Assembly (NCBI GenBank): GCA_026826555.1
Contig: JAKSZT010053881.1
Coordinates: 5,135,562 to 5,199,561 of the forward strand
Direction: 5' to 3'
Length of the DNA stretch: 64,000 bases
DNA from: Tolypeutes matacus
Taxonomy: Eukaryota; Chordata; Mammalia; Cingulata; Chlamyphoridae
Shown: positions 1 to 11,499 of the stretch, piece after piece
Layout of the letters: the number at the start of each line of letters is the position of its first letter
Position numbering within the stretch: the first letter of the stretch is position 1
The notes under the pieces: generated by a model
What the model was told of the DNA's origin: nothing
Seen by the model: only the letters and a program-made list of their open reading frames with translations
The model's database searches: none
Translations under genes and position numbers: made by a program

Positions 1-3000
1 CCAGTATTTCCAAGCCCTGCACAAGTTTAATCACGAATTAACTCTCAATCTCAGATTAGACCCTCTGTTAATTCACAGACTTTTTAGGTAATGAGTAAAA
101 CAACTCCCAAACCCATACCAACCTGGAAGAAATGACCACCTCATGAAGATGCCACACAGCCCACCCAGCTGACCTGTATGCAAAAACCCTTTCTTAGAGC
201 TCATCACTGTGCCCCACTCCAAACAATGCAAATGCACTCCCTCAGCTTCCTTCTTGTTAACCCAACTGCTACCAGTATGTTATTTAAGCCAGCATTATTG
301 CCAGAATCCCTCACCTTACTGACATCTCTTAAATAAATATGGCACTTTAAAGGCCCAGCCACCTTGAAGATTTTATTCTGTAATCTGAAGGATGGTTGCC
401 CATTTTTGAAGCAAGAAAAACCCTGACTTCTTTAAATATTCTGTAATGAGGAAGGTACACCCACAACGCGGATGCTTTTTTTTTTTCATGAACAAAAAAT
501 GGAGCCATTGCTTCTTGTTATATTTTAAAGGATCGGGAATCCCTTAGGACTGTGTTTTTCACTGGCCCACAACACGTGTACCCACAAAACAGTCACTGAA
601 GTTGTTTCAGTTAATACGGATTCGCATGACAGGACTTATTTTGCAATTGCTTTGCATGAGGTATTTTTCAGTTATACACATATCCAACCCACCTCAAGCA
701 ACAACAACAACAACAAAAACCTCCAGAAGTTAAAGATTGTTTCTTTGCTTCATTACATCTAAATGATCCGACTCATTTCAGTCTCCATTCTCAAAACTCC
801 TTCCCTCCTTTGATTCCCCTTTCCTTTTAAGGAAAAACAAAATAGAACAAAGCTACAATTCTATGCTCATTTTAAGGTTTTCAATTATAACAGTTCTCCT
901 GGGCATGACTATTATATATTGGCTTCTTTGGAAAACTGGTGATCTTTTGATGTTGATCATTTCTTTATTTAAACGGTAAAAGGGAGCTTTGTGGAGATAC
1001 AGACTCGGTCTCTACCTAAGGCCTATATTAAATAGCTCAGCCCAGGCCATAACTGAAAATGGAGCCTGTGGACTCAAACTATTCCCTCATCGGCCTCTGC
1101 CCACATCATAAAACCAGGAAGCTATTTGGCACAGAAGAAAAGAGAAGGGAAAACACAAGAACTAAAAGCCAGGGCCGGGCCGACCACGTACCTAAGGGCC
1201 ACAGATATAAACACAGAAGGAAGTGTTAGCTTAGCTCTAGAAGGTGGCAAGGGGGACATCAGAGGTTTATGTGATATTCAGTGTTCATATTCCTAAAAGA
1301 AAGTGCACATTTTAAAAATTTCACTGCACATCTGTGCATTGCTACATTTTTAAGGGCCTGCTAGGGCTGGAATTACAGGAGATTTGAAGCTCACAACTGA
1401 GTAGCTCTGGCAAAGCTGCATGGGGGAGGAAGGCTACTGAAAATCATGGGGGAAAGAGAAAGCGTCTGCCAAAGAAGAACATTTAAAAAGGGTTCTAGCC
1501 GAGGAAACTGTCAGCTTTATATATGGCAACTTGAAATGGAAAAATTGGTAGTGCCACTGAACCTGAACAGCAGCTGTGAAATCAGAATTTACTCCCTAAT
1601 CTGAATTAACTAATCAAAACCAGGTCACTCCTCCGCCTGCCTGCCTGCCTTCCTCTACCCACCGCATCGCCCTGGGTTATTTGTCATGACCAATCGCCTT
1701 CTGCAGCAAAATAAAAAAGAGCAACAGAGCCACAAACACTAAAGGTCAAAGTTTTCTCGCAAGACCCAACGCACCTCAGAGTTATCAATGGCGGAAAGAG
1801 TACATCGTCTTTTCACCTAGGTGGTGCGTACATGTGGTAAAAAAAAAAAAAAAAAAAAAGCGAGTTTACATCCTCATCACCAATCGATTCAAAAAAACCC
1901 AGAGTGATTTTAAAATGATGACGTCTGAGCTCTGAGCTCCAAAGAAAGCTAAAAGGTAAGGACTGAATAAAGCAAAAGGGCCCCTGTACTGGTAATTTTT
2001 AAAAATTCAGATTAGATTATCATCTAATTTCATATACAAGCTCTTCTTGATCAAGCATAAGCATTTAGTAAAATTGTATGGGTAAATTATCCAAAGAAAT
2101 ATATTAAAGCGTGTACACTAGCCAAAGCACGATTCGAAGCTCTTATTAACTGGTGATTATCTACACTGATCCACATTACCATTCAGTTGCAGATGTTACT
2201 GACATTAAGATGTATGATGCAGAGGCTGGAGAAAGAGCCCATTTAAGACAGGTGAATACTTAATAGTAATTCAACATACACCGCACAAAATGTCTTTCAC
2301 CCGAGTTCAAGGATTTTCTCTCTCTTCTTGCTATTTTATATGAATGTTTATAAATAAAATGAGAAATGAAACTCCATTTGGTAGCCATTGGACTTGCTCA
2401 AGTTTAATGGCCATTTAAAGCTTTGCAATTTATCATTTTAGTCTTCTTTCTGATTTGGCTTGATTTTTATTATTATTTTTTTTATCTTCCTCTCTTCTGA
2501 GTCCTCATGGAGGATCCAGATTTTAAGTATGCAGATAAAACTTATCTGACATGGAACCACGGTTTATTTTTCAGTTTCAGTAATACCCCAGCTGATAATG
2601 CAATAGTTAAGTGACTGTCCCCTGGACACAGAACAGACCTTTTGGTGCCTGTAGAACCTGTCTCTTTCCTATTCAACTGCTGAGTGTTACAGGAGGATCC
2701 ATCCCCTGCCTTCATTCCTGCTCCACAGTCCCGGGGCAGATACAGACTTTGATTTCTGCTATATGTTTCTAAGTGCAACAGAACATCCAACAGCTCATTT
2801 GAGACTCTTTTTTTCAAGATATTTTATAGGAAAGAAAACTTAGATATGCCAGTAAGAAATAAAGAGATTCATGGGGAGGCAAGCCAACACAAATGAAAAA
2901 TCTTGAGTACAAATCATCAAGTTAATCTCCCTCTCACTGTCTTTCACAAACAAATGCCAATTGGTTACTAATTTTATATGCATGTTATATTCACACAAAC

Positions 3001-3234
3001 TATCAGCAGTTAAAAAATTGCAAAAGTGACAAATATTTCCTCCACACCTTTATCCTCCTATCTGTACAGTTCCAAATTTAAATGTACTACTGTCTCAGAT
3101 ACCCTGTGCCCAAATTGCAGCTGGCCAGAGTCTCTCCCTTCAAAATACAGCCTAAATAGTGTTCCCCAAAACCCACTTCTTCTCTATACTTCTTATATCC
3201 TTCAATTTTTTCTCTTGTATGTTTCTTTCTATAG
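1..3234. other. Repeat-poor unique sequence, possible conserved non-coding block
   Basis: I see no interspersed repeat and no convincing coding exon here. The only low-complexity features are a short CAA-rich run near 695-717, a 21-base A run at 1839-1859 and T-rich stretches near 479 and 2469. Open frames are short and look like chance. Freedom from repeats over 3 kb stands out against the rest of the window and is compatible with selection against insertions, but conservation cannot be judged from one sequence. Confidence 0.5.
1839..1859. repeat. Poly(A) run, 21 bases
   Basis: An uninterrupted run of 21 A. No recognisable retroelement body precedes it, so I treat it as a simple repeat rather than a retroposon tail. 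Confidence 0.9.
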
Positions 3235-3625
3235 TAACCTTGAATTACGTACACTAGAAAAGCATGCTCTTAATCTTAATCCATTACTGTGGGTATGAAC
3301 CAATTGTAAATAGGATCTTTTGATGAGATTGCTTCAATTAAAGAGTAGCACAACGGAATCAGGGTGGGTCTTAATCCTAATCCCATAGGCCTTATAGAGA
3401 AGGCCACAGACAGAGTAGCCTGAAGGAGCAGCTGGAAGCTGGAAATCAACAGAATGCAGAACCTGGAAGAGAAAGGAGTAGATGCTGCCATGTGACAGAA
3501 AAGCCAAGGTACCCCAAAGATTGCCAGCCAGCCAGAAGATACTGACCTTGAGAGGAAGCAAACCTACAGCCTCATGAGCCAACCCATGGTATGGTATTTG
3601 TCTTAGAAGCTAGAAAACTAAAGCA
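3235..3625 (+). mobile_element. Solo LTR relic, xenarthran MaLR-like family B
   Basis: This matches the LTR at 61731-62189, which lies in the opposite orientation. Shared landmarks in order are an early 'gctcttaatctta' segment, 'gtgggtatgaacc', 'attgtaaatagga', 'tcagggtgggtcttaa', a purine-rich middle, and an end like 'tatttgtcttagaagctagaaaactaaa'-type sequence just before 3625. The layout (upstream unique part, purine-rich transcript-like part, terminal 'tcttag..aaact') is that of ERVL-MaLR LTRs such as MLT1. No internal retroviral sequence flanks it. The family assignment is from memory of sloth and armadillo DNA. Confidence 0.6.
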
Positions 3626-4694
3626 TAATCCTCCCCACCAATCTTGTTCTCTGCAAGATTTATTGAAAGTAAAATACTTAAGGACAATGAACAATAATAG
3701 CAGAATATATGCCATACCCCAACTGATAGTTCTTCTCCAACAATTGCCTGCCCTGTCATTACCCAAAGGAGTAGGTAACGGGAGACTCTATGCATGCAAC
3801 AGGGCCAGCGGGAAGTATATTTTGTCTGAGGAAGTCTTTTTCCAATCACACAGCATAACCATCTACTTATTCTGCATAAGCATAACTCTGGTCCTATAAA
3901 CATACACATATGTGTATTCATAGTTTTCTTTCCCATATTTGGAAATATATGCTTATTGCTAGTTATTATTGTATGTAAACAGAAATTTTACTCTCTTTAT
4001 GGGAATCTATATTATGAAATATCTAGTACATTCAAACACAGAGTTTCCAATATTCCTATTTGTTCCATCAGACAAAATAGAGAGTAAATAGTGACTTCCC
4101 TCAAGACTCAAGGAAAATGAGTCTTGAGGGGTCTGAGTTCTCTTGACCAATGATTTTCAGATTCTGCTCAGAGAAGCTATAAGTTTCCTCTGAGGTTTCC
4201 AAAGAGAAGAGACTTGGGGAAGATGTGGAGGTTGAGGTAAAGGAAGGTCTGCCCTTCATACCTCCCTCCTGGGGAAAGCAACTCCACTTTATTGGCTTGA
4301 TATAAAAGAAGTCCTTGAAATATTCTCCCTGTAGACAGATCTCCTCTACTTAAAGACAGAGGATTGGCCTCTTTCTAAAGAGAGTGGTACTCTCTGGGAG
4401 ATGAAGCAGGAAGCTTTCTACTGAATCATTTTTTCTTCTGTCATTGGGGTCTTCAGCAAGTTTCTCTATTCTGGTTATTGTTTCCTCCAGGTACCTTTGG
4501 AATATGAGGTCCAACAGAACTTTGCCTCTTTCTAGACTCCTTGGAAGTATTTTTAGAAGTTGTACAGCAAAGGCTTTCATCAGGGTTCATCCTTAGAATC
4601 TTTCTCTAGAAATGAATATATAAATAAATAAGCTGTTTTTAATTTACTTACCAAAGTGACAGAATTCCTAAAGGGTAACATCTAATTTGTCCAC
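3626..4694. other. Anonymous sequence with a hairpin and an unassigned open frame
   Basis: No repeat is recognised. The block holds the perfect inverted repeat at 4098-4130 and a 76-codon open frame on the minus strand (4350-4580). The predicted peptide of that frame is rich in charged and leucine residues and looks less random than most frames in the window, but I recognise no family. No splice context was established. Confidence 0.4.
4098..4130. repeat. Perfect 13-bp inverted repeat with 7-base loop
   Basis: The arms are CCCTCAAGACTCA at 4098-4110 and TGAGTCTTGAGGG at 4118-4130, separated by AGGAAAA. The stem has no mismatch. It could form a hairpin in RNA from either strand. It is not obviously part of a known transposon terminus. 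Confidence 0.9.
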
Positions 4695-4870
4695 TTAATG
4701 GGCAAGGAGATTTATCTCTATTTTATAATTCAGTCAACTGAGATGTGGGAAAGCTAAGAAACTTCCTTGCAAAAATATCACTAGGAGATAATCCTTTGCC
4801 CAAATCCTTAACCTTTGAGATGGCCAGCTACTATGCTATGAGTAATTTCCCTAGCCAGCAGGATTAGATG
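4695..4870 (-). mobile_element. MIR-like SINE relic, antisense
   Basis: The order 'attttataattcagtcaactgag', then a 'gaaagctaagaaacttccttgc' segment, follows the antisense MIR core (fraction of 'ttacagatgaggaaactgag' and 'gttaagtaacttgcc'). It is strongly diverged. Confidence 0.4.
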
Positions 4871-6829
4871 AATTTTACATTTGTAGCAAGGGGAGGTCAT
4901 GACATACCGTACAGGGTCCTTTCCTACTATACTGAAGATGGAAGGTAATATAAGTATAATTAGGAGCAAGTGAACACCCCAAACTTAACAGCATGTGCTG
5001 TTAAAAGGCAAGGGTGTCTCATAAAGTGACGGTAGAGTCCACCATCACTGCAAGGTGCATGTTTCCTTCCTCATTGGAGACTTGTTAAGCTAATTACCTC
5101 GAACTCTGAGGGTGGGGATGAAAGAGACAACAAAAACATAAAATAGCAATAATGAGGATAAAATAATAATAATAAATGTGCTCTCGCTTTGTCAGAATCT
5201 GAGAATTTCCATTTTGCAAAGGATTTCACACTTCCTACATCTCTGTATAGCATACAGTATGTTCAAGTGGAAGTTAAAGTTCATGTTTGACTGTTGGTTC
5301 ATGCCTATTTCAGAGCACAGTAGCACCATTTAGTCCTTCCATTAAATTGATATGCAATAAATTATATTTCAAATCTGAAATTGCACCAAAAGTATAGAAA
5401 GAAAAAGCTGACGGTGGGTTGTGGAACTGTACGTGTTCAAGGAAATGCTCTCTTTGGTTCTATGTTTGAGAAAACCTGTTAGCTCTTTCCCTAACAAAAG
5501 AAGACACGTCTATGGTAGAACATTAAAGAGACTGGTTTTTCTTGTGAAGGAGATTATGTGGTACAGGAGGGTTTCTTTGTTACTGGGTTGCTGTATCACC
5601 ACCAAAGAATGCTCTTATAGAAGTGTGTGGTGCTTAAAATATAGTAATTGTTACAGTGTGGGTGCAGCAATGTAAGAACCGTATCTAGAGTTATACATGG
5701 TACCGAGAGTCAAGAAACAGCTGTAATTTTGGCTTTAAATATGTTTATGAGCATTCTGAATGGTTTAAGCTTGCTGTGCAGCATATGATTTTAATTTTCT
5801 TTATGGATATAAGGGAGCAATGAAATGCTGACTTTTGATGTAATAATCTTTCAGGTTTAGGAAAAACTATAGGAGGCCAGTCAGTCCACAAGCCTGCCCT
5901 CTTAAATCTCTACTTATAAATTTTTCTGTGGTAGATGTAAGTTTAAAAAAATTATACCTCACAATATATAGTGTGTCTTATATCTCTGACATGAATGAAC
6001 CCTTTCAGTTTGACTGCCCAGGCTTGGGAAATCAAAGAAAACCTGTAAAATGAAGGCACATATCTTATTTACAAAATAATGACTCCTTTCTTTGGAACAG
6101 AAGAAATAGAGTTTTCCAAATGAAAATTCAATTTCCTTATTTACCATACACAAAACTCAAGGAAGAGTTGGTATTAATATTGAAACTCATATTTAAATAC
6201 ACATCAAAGCAATCACTAAATTGGTCACTTCTTAGGAATTGCTAAAGTAGATTTTGCTTACAATAAAAAAGAAACACATTTTGAATTGCCTCTAGTTATT
6301 GTAAGTTAATTGTGCCTACTTTCATTTGTTTCATTTAAAAGAACACATCCTAGACCAGTTAATAGTTGAAAGATTAGTAATGGAGAAGAAATGGATCCTA
6401 CAAAAAAGATGCACTTATTGAAAAAGAAATGATGTTATTTCCTTTAAATGACTTCTATTGTGAATACCCATTTGACTAAAACTAGAGTTAAATAAATCTT
6501 GATAGACAAGTATTACTTGCTAAGGTGTGGACTCGGGCGGGTAATTTCATCTGTCCTTTAAAAATATTTTTCAGCATTAAAATTTTTTCAGCAATATGTC
6601 TTATTTCTGTCATCAAGGTGCAAAGTTACTTCTCAAATTAAAAAAATACATTTGTCAATCAAATGTTTCTTCTAGCTTCTGTTCACATCAAGAGGTTATA
6701 GCAAATGACACACTAAAAGCCCAGGAATGTGTTGCCAGTTAAGCCCATGTAGCTAAAGGCCAATTTGTTCTGTTTTTTTTTTTTTTTTTCAATATTGAGA
6801 TATATAACCCATTATATGACAGGGGCAAC
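4871..6829. other. Anonymous AT-rich sequence
   Basis: No repeat family, RNA gene or coding exon is recognised. The stretch ends near a 17-base T run at 6773-6789. Confidence 0.4.
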
Positions 6830-7190
6830 TAGATTCTGTGCTTCCTGAGAAAGCAAGGTGGCAGATCCAAGGCCAGGTTTACCAAACTGCATTTCATTTT
6901 CTCCTGGCACATAAGTAGGCTACATTTCCTAGCCTTCCTTTCCACTATCTGAAATCACTGGGTTGAGCTCTAGCAGATAAAATAAGGTTGAAGTCATAGG
7001 TGCAACTTCCAGCCTTCACAGTCTCTCTTGTTTGCCATACACTGGCTGAATATAGAGGAGAATGAAGCTCTGGAAGATGGCAGAGCCACATAACAGAGCA
7101 ACCTTGGTCCTGGATGACTGCATGGCAGAATACTGAGGGAGAAATATGCTTTTAGTATGTTAAACCACCAAGATTTTGACCTAATATAAG
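6830..7190 (+). mobile_element. Probable decayed ERVL-type LTR
   Basis: The 3' part reads 'ggatgactgcatggcagaa', then 'gagggagaaatatgcttttagtatgttaaaccaccaagattttg'-like sequence. That resembles the end of ancient mammalian ERVL LTRs (protein-free segment, AATAAA-like stretch, 'gttaagccactgagattttg'). The 5' boundary is not clear. Confidence 0.4.
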
Positions 7191-7297
7191 CAGAGACATT
7201 GTTGTGTCTCTCATATACTGGAATTCAACTGAAAACCACAAAAATAATAGAAAACGCAGCTTTTTAAGACCCCTCAGGGAACTAGCGAGTACATTCA

Positions 7298-7412
7298 AAC
7301 AAAAAGCATTTATTTGGCACTTATTCCAGATACCATATAGAGTTGAAAGAATCAGGCACTTCCCTCAAGTTGCTCACAGTCCAATGATAAAGAAATAAAA
7401 GTTCCTGGGATT
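7298..7412 (-). mobile_element. L2 3'-end relic, antisense
   Basis: It contains 'catttatttggcacttattccagatacc' followed by 'cttccctcaagttgctcacagtcc'. These mirror the antisense L2 3' end (fraction of 'tttattgagcacctactatgtgcc' and 'cctcaaggagctcacagtct'). Confidence 0.45.
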
Positions 7413-9430
7413 ACATACAGCCTGATAAATACTCTGCTAGAAGGATATCTTGTACAAGGTGTTAACACAAAGGGTCCTAACACAGACCAAAGGGGTAATT
7501 GCAGGCTTCATAGCAATGTTTATAATGGAAATGCAAGGATTAGTGGTGTTGAACCATAGGAAAAATGGGCCGTGAGCAACCATGGAAAGGCCTGAGAATG
7601 TGCAAGGCCTTGTGAGGTTCTGTGAGAGCCGCATAACTCGGGGAATTTACAGTCTAGTGGAATTATAACACACCGGGTAAAAAAAATATTCAATCCTGTG
7701 TTCCATGACAGAAATACCAGTTTTGCTACATTTAAGCATATAAACTCTCTCCACAAAGAAAAAACACCCAACAATTTTTTTTCCCAAAATAAAGTTACAT
7801 TACTCCCTTAATGTGGCATGTTTGGCCAGTTCCCTGAAAGTGACCAAGATGAGGCTGCCTTCTTCAGTTTTGGGAGAAATATCTTTATGGTCTAGATAAA
7901 TGACATTAAATCTTTTTGTTTTTTCTGAGACTAGCAAAGGATAATTTTTGTGCTCTTAAAATTCAGACTAATAATTAAGTATAATTATTATGTATAGATA
8001 TTGCTGGAAAAACATCATGTGGTATCACTTGTGGAACTTCATACGTGTGAACCACAAATACGCTGATTATCAATGTATGTGCATTGCATGCTATCATGTA
8101 TGGGGTATTTTGTTTATTTTCTATTTTTGTTTGATTGGGTGGAAGATGCTGGTCTTCATTTATATATTTATCTTCATTTTGACCAGAAGATGAGGGGAAA
8201 CAAAATAGCACAGCTCCATTCTGGATTTAAAGAAACTGATTTAGAGGAGGGATGTATTGAAAACACTGAGACCTAAAGTTTTCAGAGTCACAATTGTATA
8301 CCGAAATAAGGAAATTCTAAATATATAAATAGATAAATTTATCTCCCTGTATTAAGAATGCCAGTAGATAAAATTGGTCAAGGTAACATAAAAAAGCAAA
8401 CATTATATTACAAGACATTAATCACTAGCTTTAGGCAATATACCAGCTTTGGATGAAAGTGACCGGTTGAATATGCTCAAACCAATTGTAGAGATGTGCA
8501 GAATCTTTCATAAGACTTTGAACATCATGGATAATAGCAGAAGAGACAATAACACCTCAGGATAAAATTATATGCATATTACATTACCTCCAGGTCACTC
8601 AAAGAGTTTCTTGTCTAAATCTTCATTTAAGATAGAAAGGCCCAGACTACTCTGATTCATGTAGTAAGGCTTAAAATATACTATTTTGAGTATCAGAGAG
8701 GCTGTGCTTCTATAAAGGATAAAGGAAAGGCCTCCTAACATGAAGAAAGTGTTTAGAAATCTCAGTCTGAATCTTGCCTATGTTGGATTTTAAGCCTCTG
8801 AAAGCGAAAATCATATCATAGAACAAAATGTGTGCTTTTCAAATTCATTCTTCTACAAACAATTGATAATATAAAAATAGAAAAAGCGAAAAGATATGAT
8901 CAGACCTAAAACCAAGGTTAGGATCCTTTGTACCTCAAATGGAACAAATGCAAAGCTGTGTGCTGAGCTGAAGCTAAATACCTACTGGGCTTCAAGTCTG
9001 GAAGCAGCAATTTAGGAGTCCAGCCCCTGGAGGATGGAGGGAATATGGGAAATAAAGTGCTTCAAATGAGATAGAGAGGGAGGGAGGATGGAAAAGGGTG
9101 GGAGAAGGGAAACCAGGTCTTGGCTTACTGCTTGAACACAGGAGGTGAAGCTAGCTAGTATGACTTATAAAAATAGATAAAAACAAAACAAGCAAAATTA
9201 TGTTTCTAACTACCATGAGCAGGAATTGAATCAAACCACCCACTGGCTCAGTGGTTCCAGCTATGCAATCCCCAATATCACTGTAGAACAGAAGGCAAAA
9301 AATGCCATGGTAAGATCTCTGTCTAGAATGGCATAGAGAAGAGGCAGTTATGAAAAATAGGGAGGGATGCACATAGAAGAAGAAAGAAAAAAAAAAAAAA
9401 GAAACACAGCAAAACAAAAACAACAACAAA
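7413..9430. other. Anonymous sequence
   Basis: No coding exon or clear repeat is recognised. A purine-rich patch lies near 9070-9110 and an A-rich patch near 9380-9400. Confidence 0.35.
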
Positions 9431-9439
9431 ACTCCCACT

Positions 9440-9637
9440 CAAAATGAATTGTTAAACCAAAATTACAGAGCGCATTAGGAAATTCAATGTGAAGAAAAGT
9501 AGGTAACAAAATAAATAATCAGAATTGGAGTTCTTCTATAGAAATTAATTTTATGGAGTAGACTGACAAAAACTTCAATATAAGTATATTAAGAATGCTC
9601 AAAGAGATAAATTAATAAAGATCAGATTAAAAAATAA
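9440..9637 (+). mobile_element. Old L1 (L1M/HAL1-like) fragment, 5' side of nested pair
   Basis: A-rich ORF1-like sequence that appears to continue beyond the younger L1 insertion, at 19128. The target-site copy at 9621-9637 is the junction. Assignment rests mainly on continuity with the right-hand part, because this piece alone is weakly diagnostic. Confidence 0.4.
9621..9637 (+). repeat. Left target-site duplication of the 9.6-19.1 kb L1
   Basis: The 17 bases ATCAGATTAAAAAATAA recur as ATCACATTAAAAAATAA at 19111-19127 with one mismatch. The second copy follows directly after the A-rich L1 tail, as expected for target-primed reverse transcription. Confidence 0.75.
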
Positions 9638-9869
9638 CAACTTATGGGGATCCAAGGTAGCAGAGTAGGGAACAGCAGGTTGCATTCCTCCAGAAACTGC
9701 GGGAAGGTAGGCAGGTTTACCTGGAAGAAGGGAAGCCACGGGACTACAGAGGCAATTGGAGAAAGCAGTGAGAGAGGGGGGACCCAGTTGGCGGGGGAGA
9801 GGGAAGTCACGCAAGTCAGCACCCACCTAACTCAGAGGGGGACATCAGGGAACTAATTTGGCTAGAAGA

Positions 9870-10430
9870 CCAGTACTCAGCTGGCTTCAAGAGTGAGGAA
9901 AGCCACTGGCCAACCAGGCATGTGTGCTGGTGCCCAGCAGCAGGCTCTCGAGGTGGGGTAGCTTCAGGGCAAACAGGTGTGGGGACTAGCACCCAGCTGG
10001 CTCAGGAGGAGAGAGGGATATGGGGCAGGGGAGATGGGTGGGTAGACCATATATCAGTCCATTCCAGGAAAAAGAGACATGCCAGCTGCTGCTGAAGTGG
10101 CTCCAGGGAGAATGGAGGGGGAAGCTGATCAGGCAGGCTATCACACCCACTCACCCTGGGAGAGAGAGGACCTGGGTCAGTGAGGGGGTAGGCTGACAAG
10201 TACCCAACAGCCCGGGTGAGAGGGGAGCCAGGAGAGGAAGTAAATGAGCTGTCAGATGTACAACTGACCTGAGGGAAAGGGCGTGGGAGAGGCAGCCAGC
10301 AAACTGTTAGGTGCTCAACTGGCCCAGAAGAGAAGGGTGCCAGAAAGCAATCCAGCAGGTGGTCAGGAACCCAGCCAGCTACCTGGGGGAGAGGAAGCTG
10401 CAGGACAAGCAGCCTCATGAAAGGGAACTT
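9870..10430 (+). repeat. Degenerate tandem units (about 54-60 bp) in the L1 5' UTR
   Basis: A core like 'gyacccagctggctcaggagag' recurs near 9873, 9931, 9989, 10080, 10147, 10201, 10257, 10311 and 10369. Each copy is followed by a G-rich purine stretch. Spacing is mostly 54-67 bases, with one 91-base step. This resembles the monomer arrays that serve as promoters in some mammalian L1 5' UTRs, here heavily decayed. Confidence 0.6.
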
Positions 10431-10439
10431 AGACTGAGA

Positions 10440-10858
10440 TTTTCTTTAGGTTTTTTAGTCTAGTTTTTTTTTTTTTTCCTTTTTTTTTTTTTTTTTTTAA
10501 TTCTTTATTCTTTTTTTTTTTTTTCCTCTACATCCAGGCACCTTACCTTCAGAGGGCAGGCCACAGGATGATTGGTGAGCACTGGCAGCCTAAGACAGTT
10601 GCTAGTTGCCTTAGAGGGAAGCCTGTTTTTTCTGCTTTTTTTCCCTTTTTCCTTCCCTTCCCTTCCCTTTCCTTCTCTCTCCTTATTTTCTTTCTTTCAC
10701 TTTTCATGTCTTCCTTTGCTTTCCCACCTTCTCTTATTTGGTCTTCTTTTCTTTCCTTTCATCATCCTGGGCTTTTATTTTATTTTTTCCCCTGTTTCTT
10801 TTTTGTCTTCCACCTTTTTTATTCTTATTCCTTTTATTTTTATGATTTTTCACACTTA
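10440..10858 (+). repeat. Pyrimidine-rich tract at the L1 5' UTR-ORF1 junction
   Basis: About 400 bases consist mostly of T and C (T runs at about 10466-10497 and 10511-10525, and TTCCC-type repeats at 10650-10800). After the LTR insertion the tract resumes at 11377-11470, so it is one region split in two. Long open frames across it encode only Phe/Ser/Pro/Leu-rich peptides and are composition artefacts. Confidence 0.8.
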
Positions 10859-10863
10859 TTATT

Positions 10864-11371
10864 TGTATTAGTCAGCCAAAGGGGTGCTAATGTAAAATAC
10901 CAAAAATGGGTTGGTCTTTATAAAGGGTATTTATTTGGGGTAGAGGTCTACAGATACCAGGCCATAAAGCATTAAGTTTCTTCTCTCACCACAGTCCATT
11001 GCCACGTGTTAGAGCAAGACAGCTGCTGGCGTTTGCCAGGGTTCAGGCTTCTGGGGTTCCTCTCTTCCCAGGGCTGCGTTTCTCTCCGGGCTTAGCTCCT
11101 GTTTCCTCCACAAGGTCAGCTGTAGATGATTAGGCGAACGGCTTGCTTCTCTTCTCCTGGGGCCTTCTTTCCAATATCAAAACTGCTTCTCAAAAGACTA
11201 CCTCAACTGTCCTTTGCCTTGCCTTTAATATTCAATTCCCCACTCACCAAGGGGTGGGGCTCAACGCCCTAATCCTAACCTAATCATGCCCAGATTAACA
11301 GATCAGTTTACAAACATGATCCAATTATATTTTTGGAATTCATAATTACATCAAATTCCCCAACGGTTATA
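10864..11371 (-). mobile_element. Solo LTR, xenarthran MaLR-like family A, antisense
   Basis: This 508-bp element matches, in reverse orientation, the LTR at 20911-21495. Its ends read TG at 10864 and a decayed TA at 11371. It is flanked by a perfect 5-bp duplication TTATT (10859-10863 and 11372-11376), the size produced by ERVL-class integrases. It interrupts the pyrimidine tract of the L1, so it is younger than that L1. No internal retroviral region is present, so it is a solo LTR. Confidence 0.75.
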
Positions 11372-11499
11372 TTATTTATTTCTCTTTTATGGTTCCTTTT
11401 CCATCCTTTATTACTGCTATTATTATTTATCTCTTCTTTCTTTCCTTCTTTATGGTCTTAATTTTTTTTTGGAGGAACACAACAACTACAAGGATATAG

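Noticed and set aside
10002..10418. 138-codon minus-strand frame
   Set aside because: It is antisense to the tandem L1 5' UTR. Its Pro/Ser/Leu repeats come from the DNA units.
10568..10975. 135-codon Phe/Ser-rich frame
   Set aside because: It lies in the pyrimidine tract of the L1 and runs into the LTR. Composition explains it.
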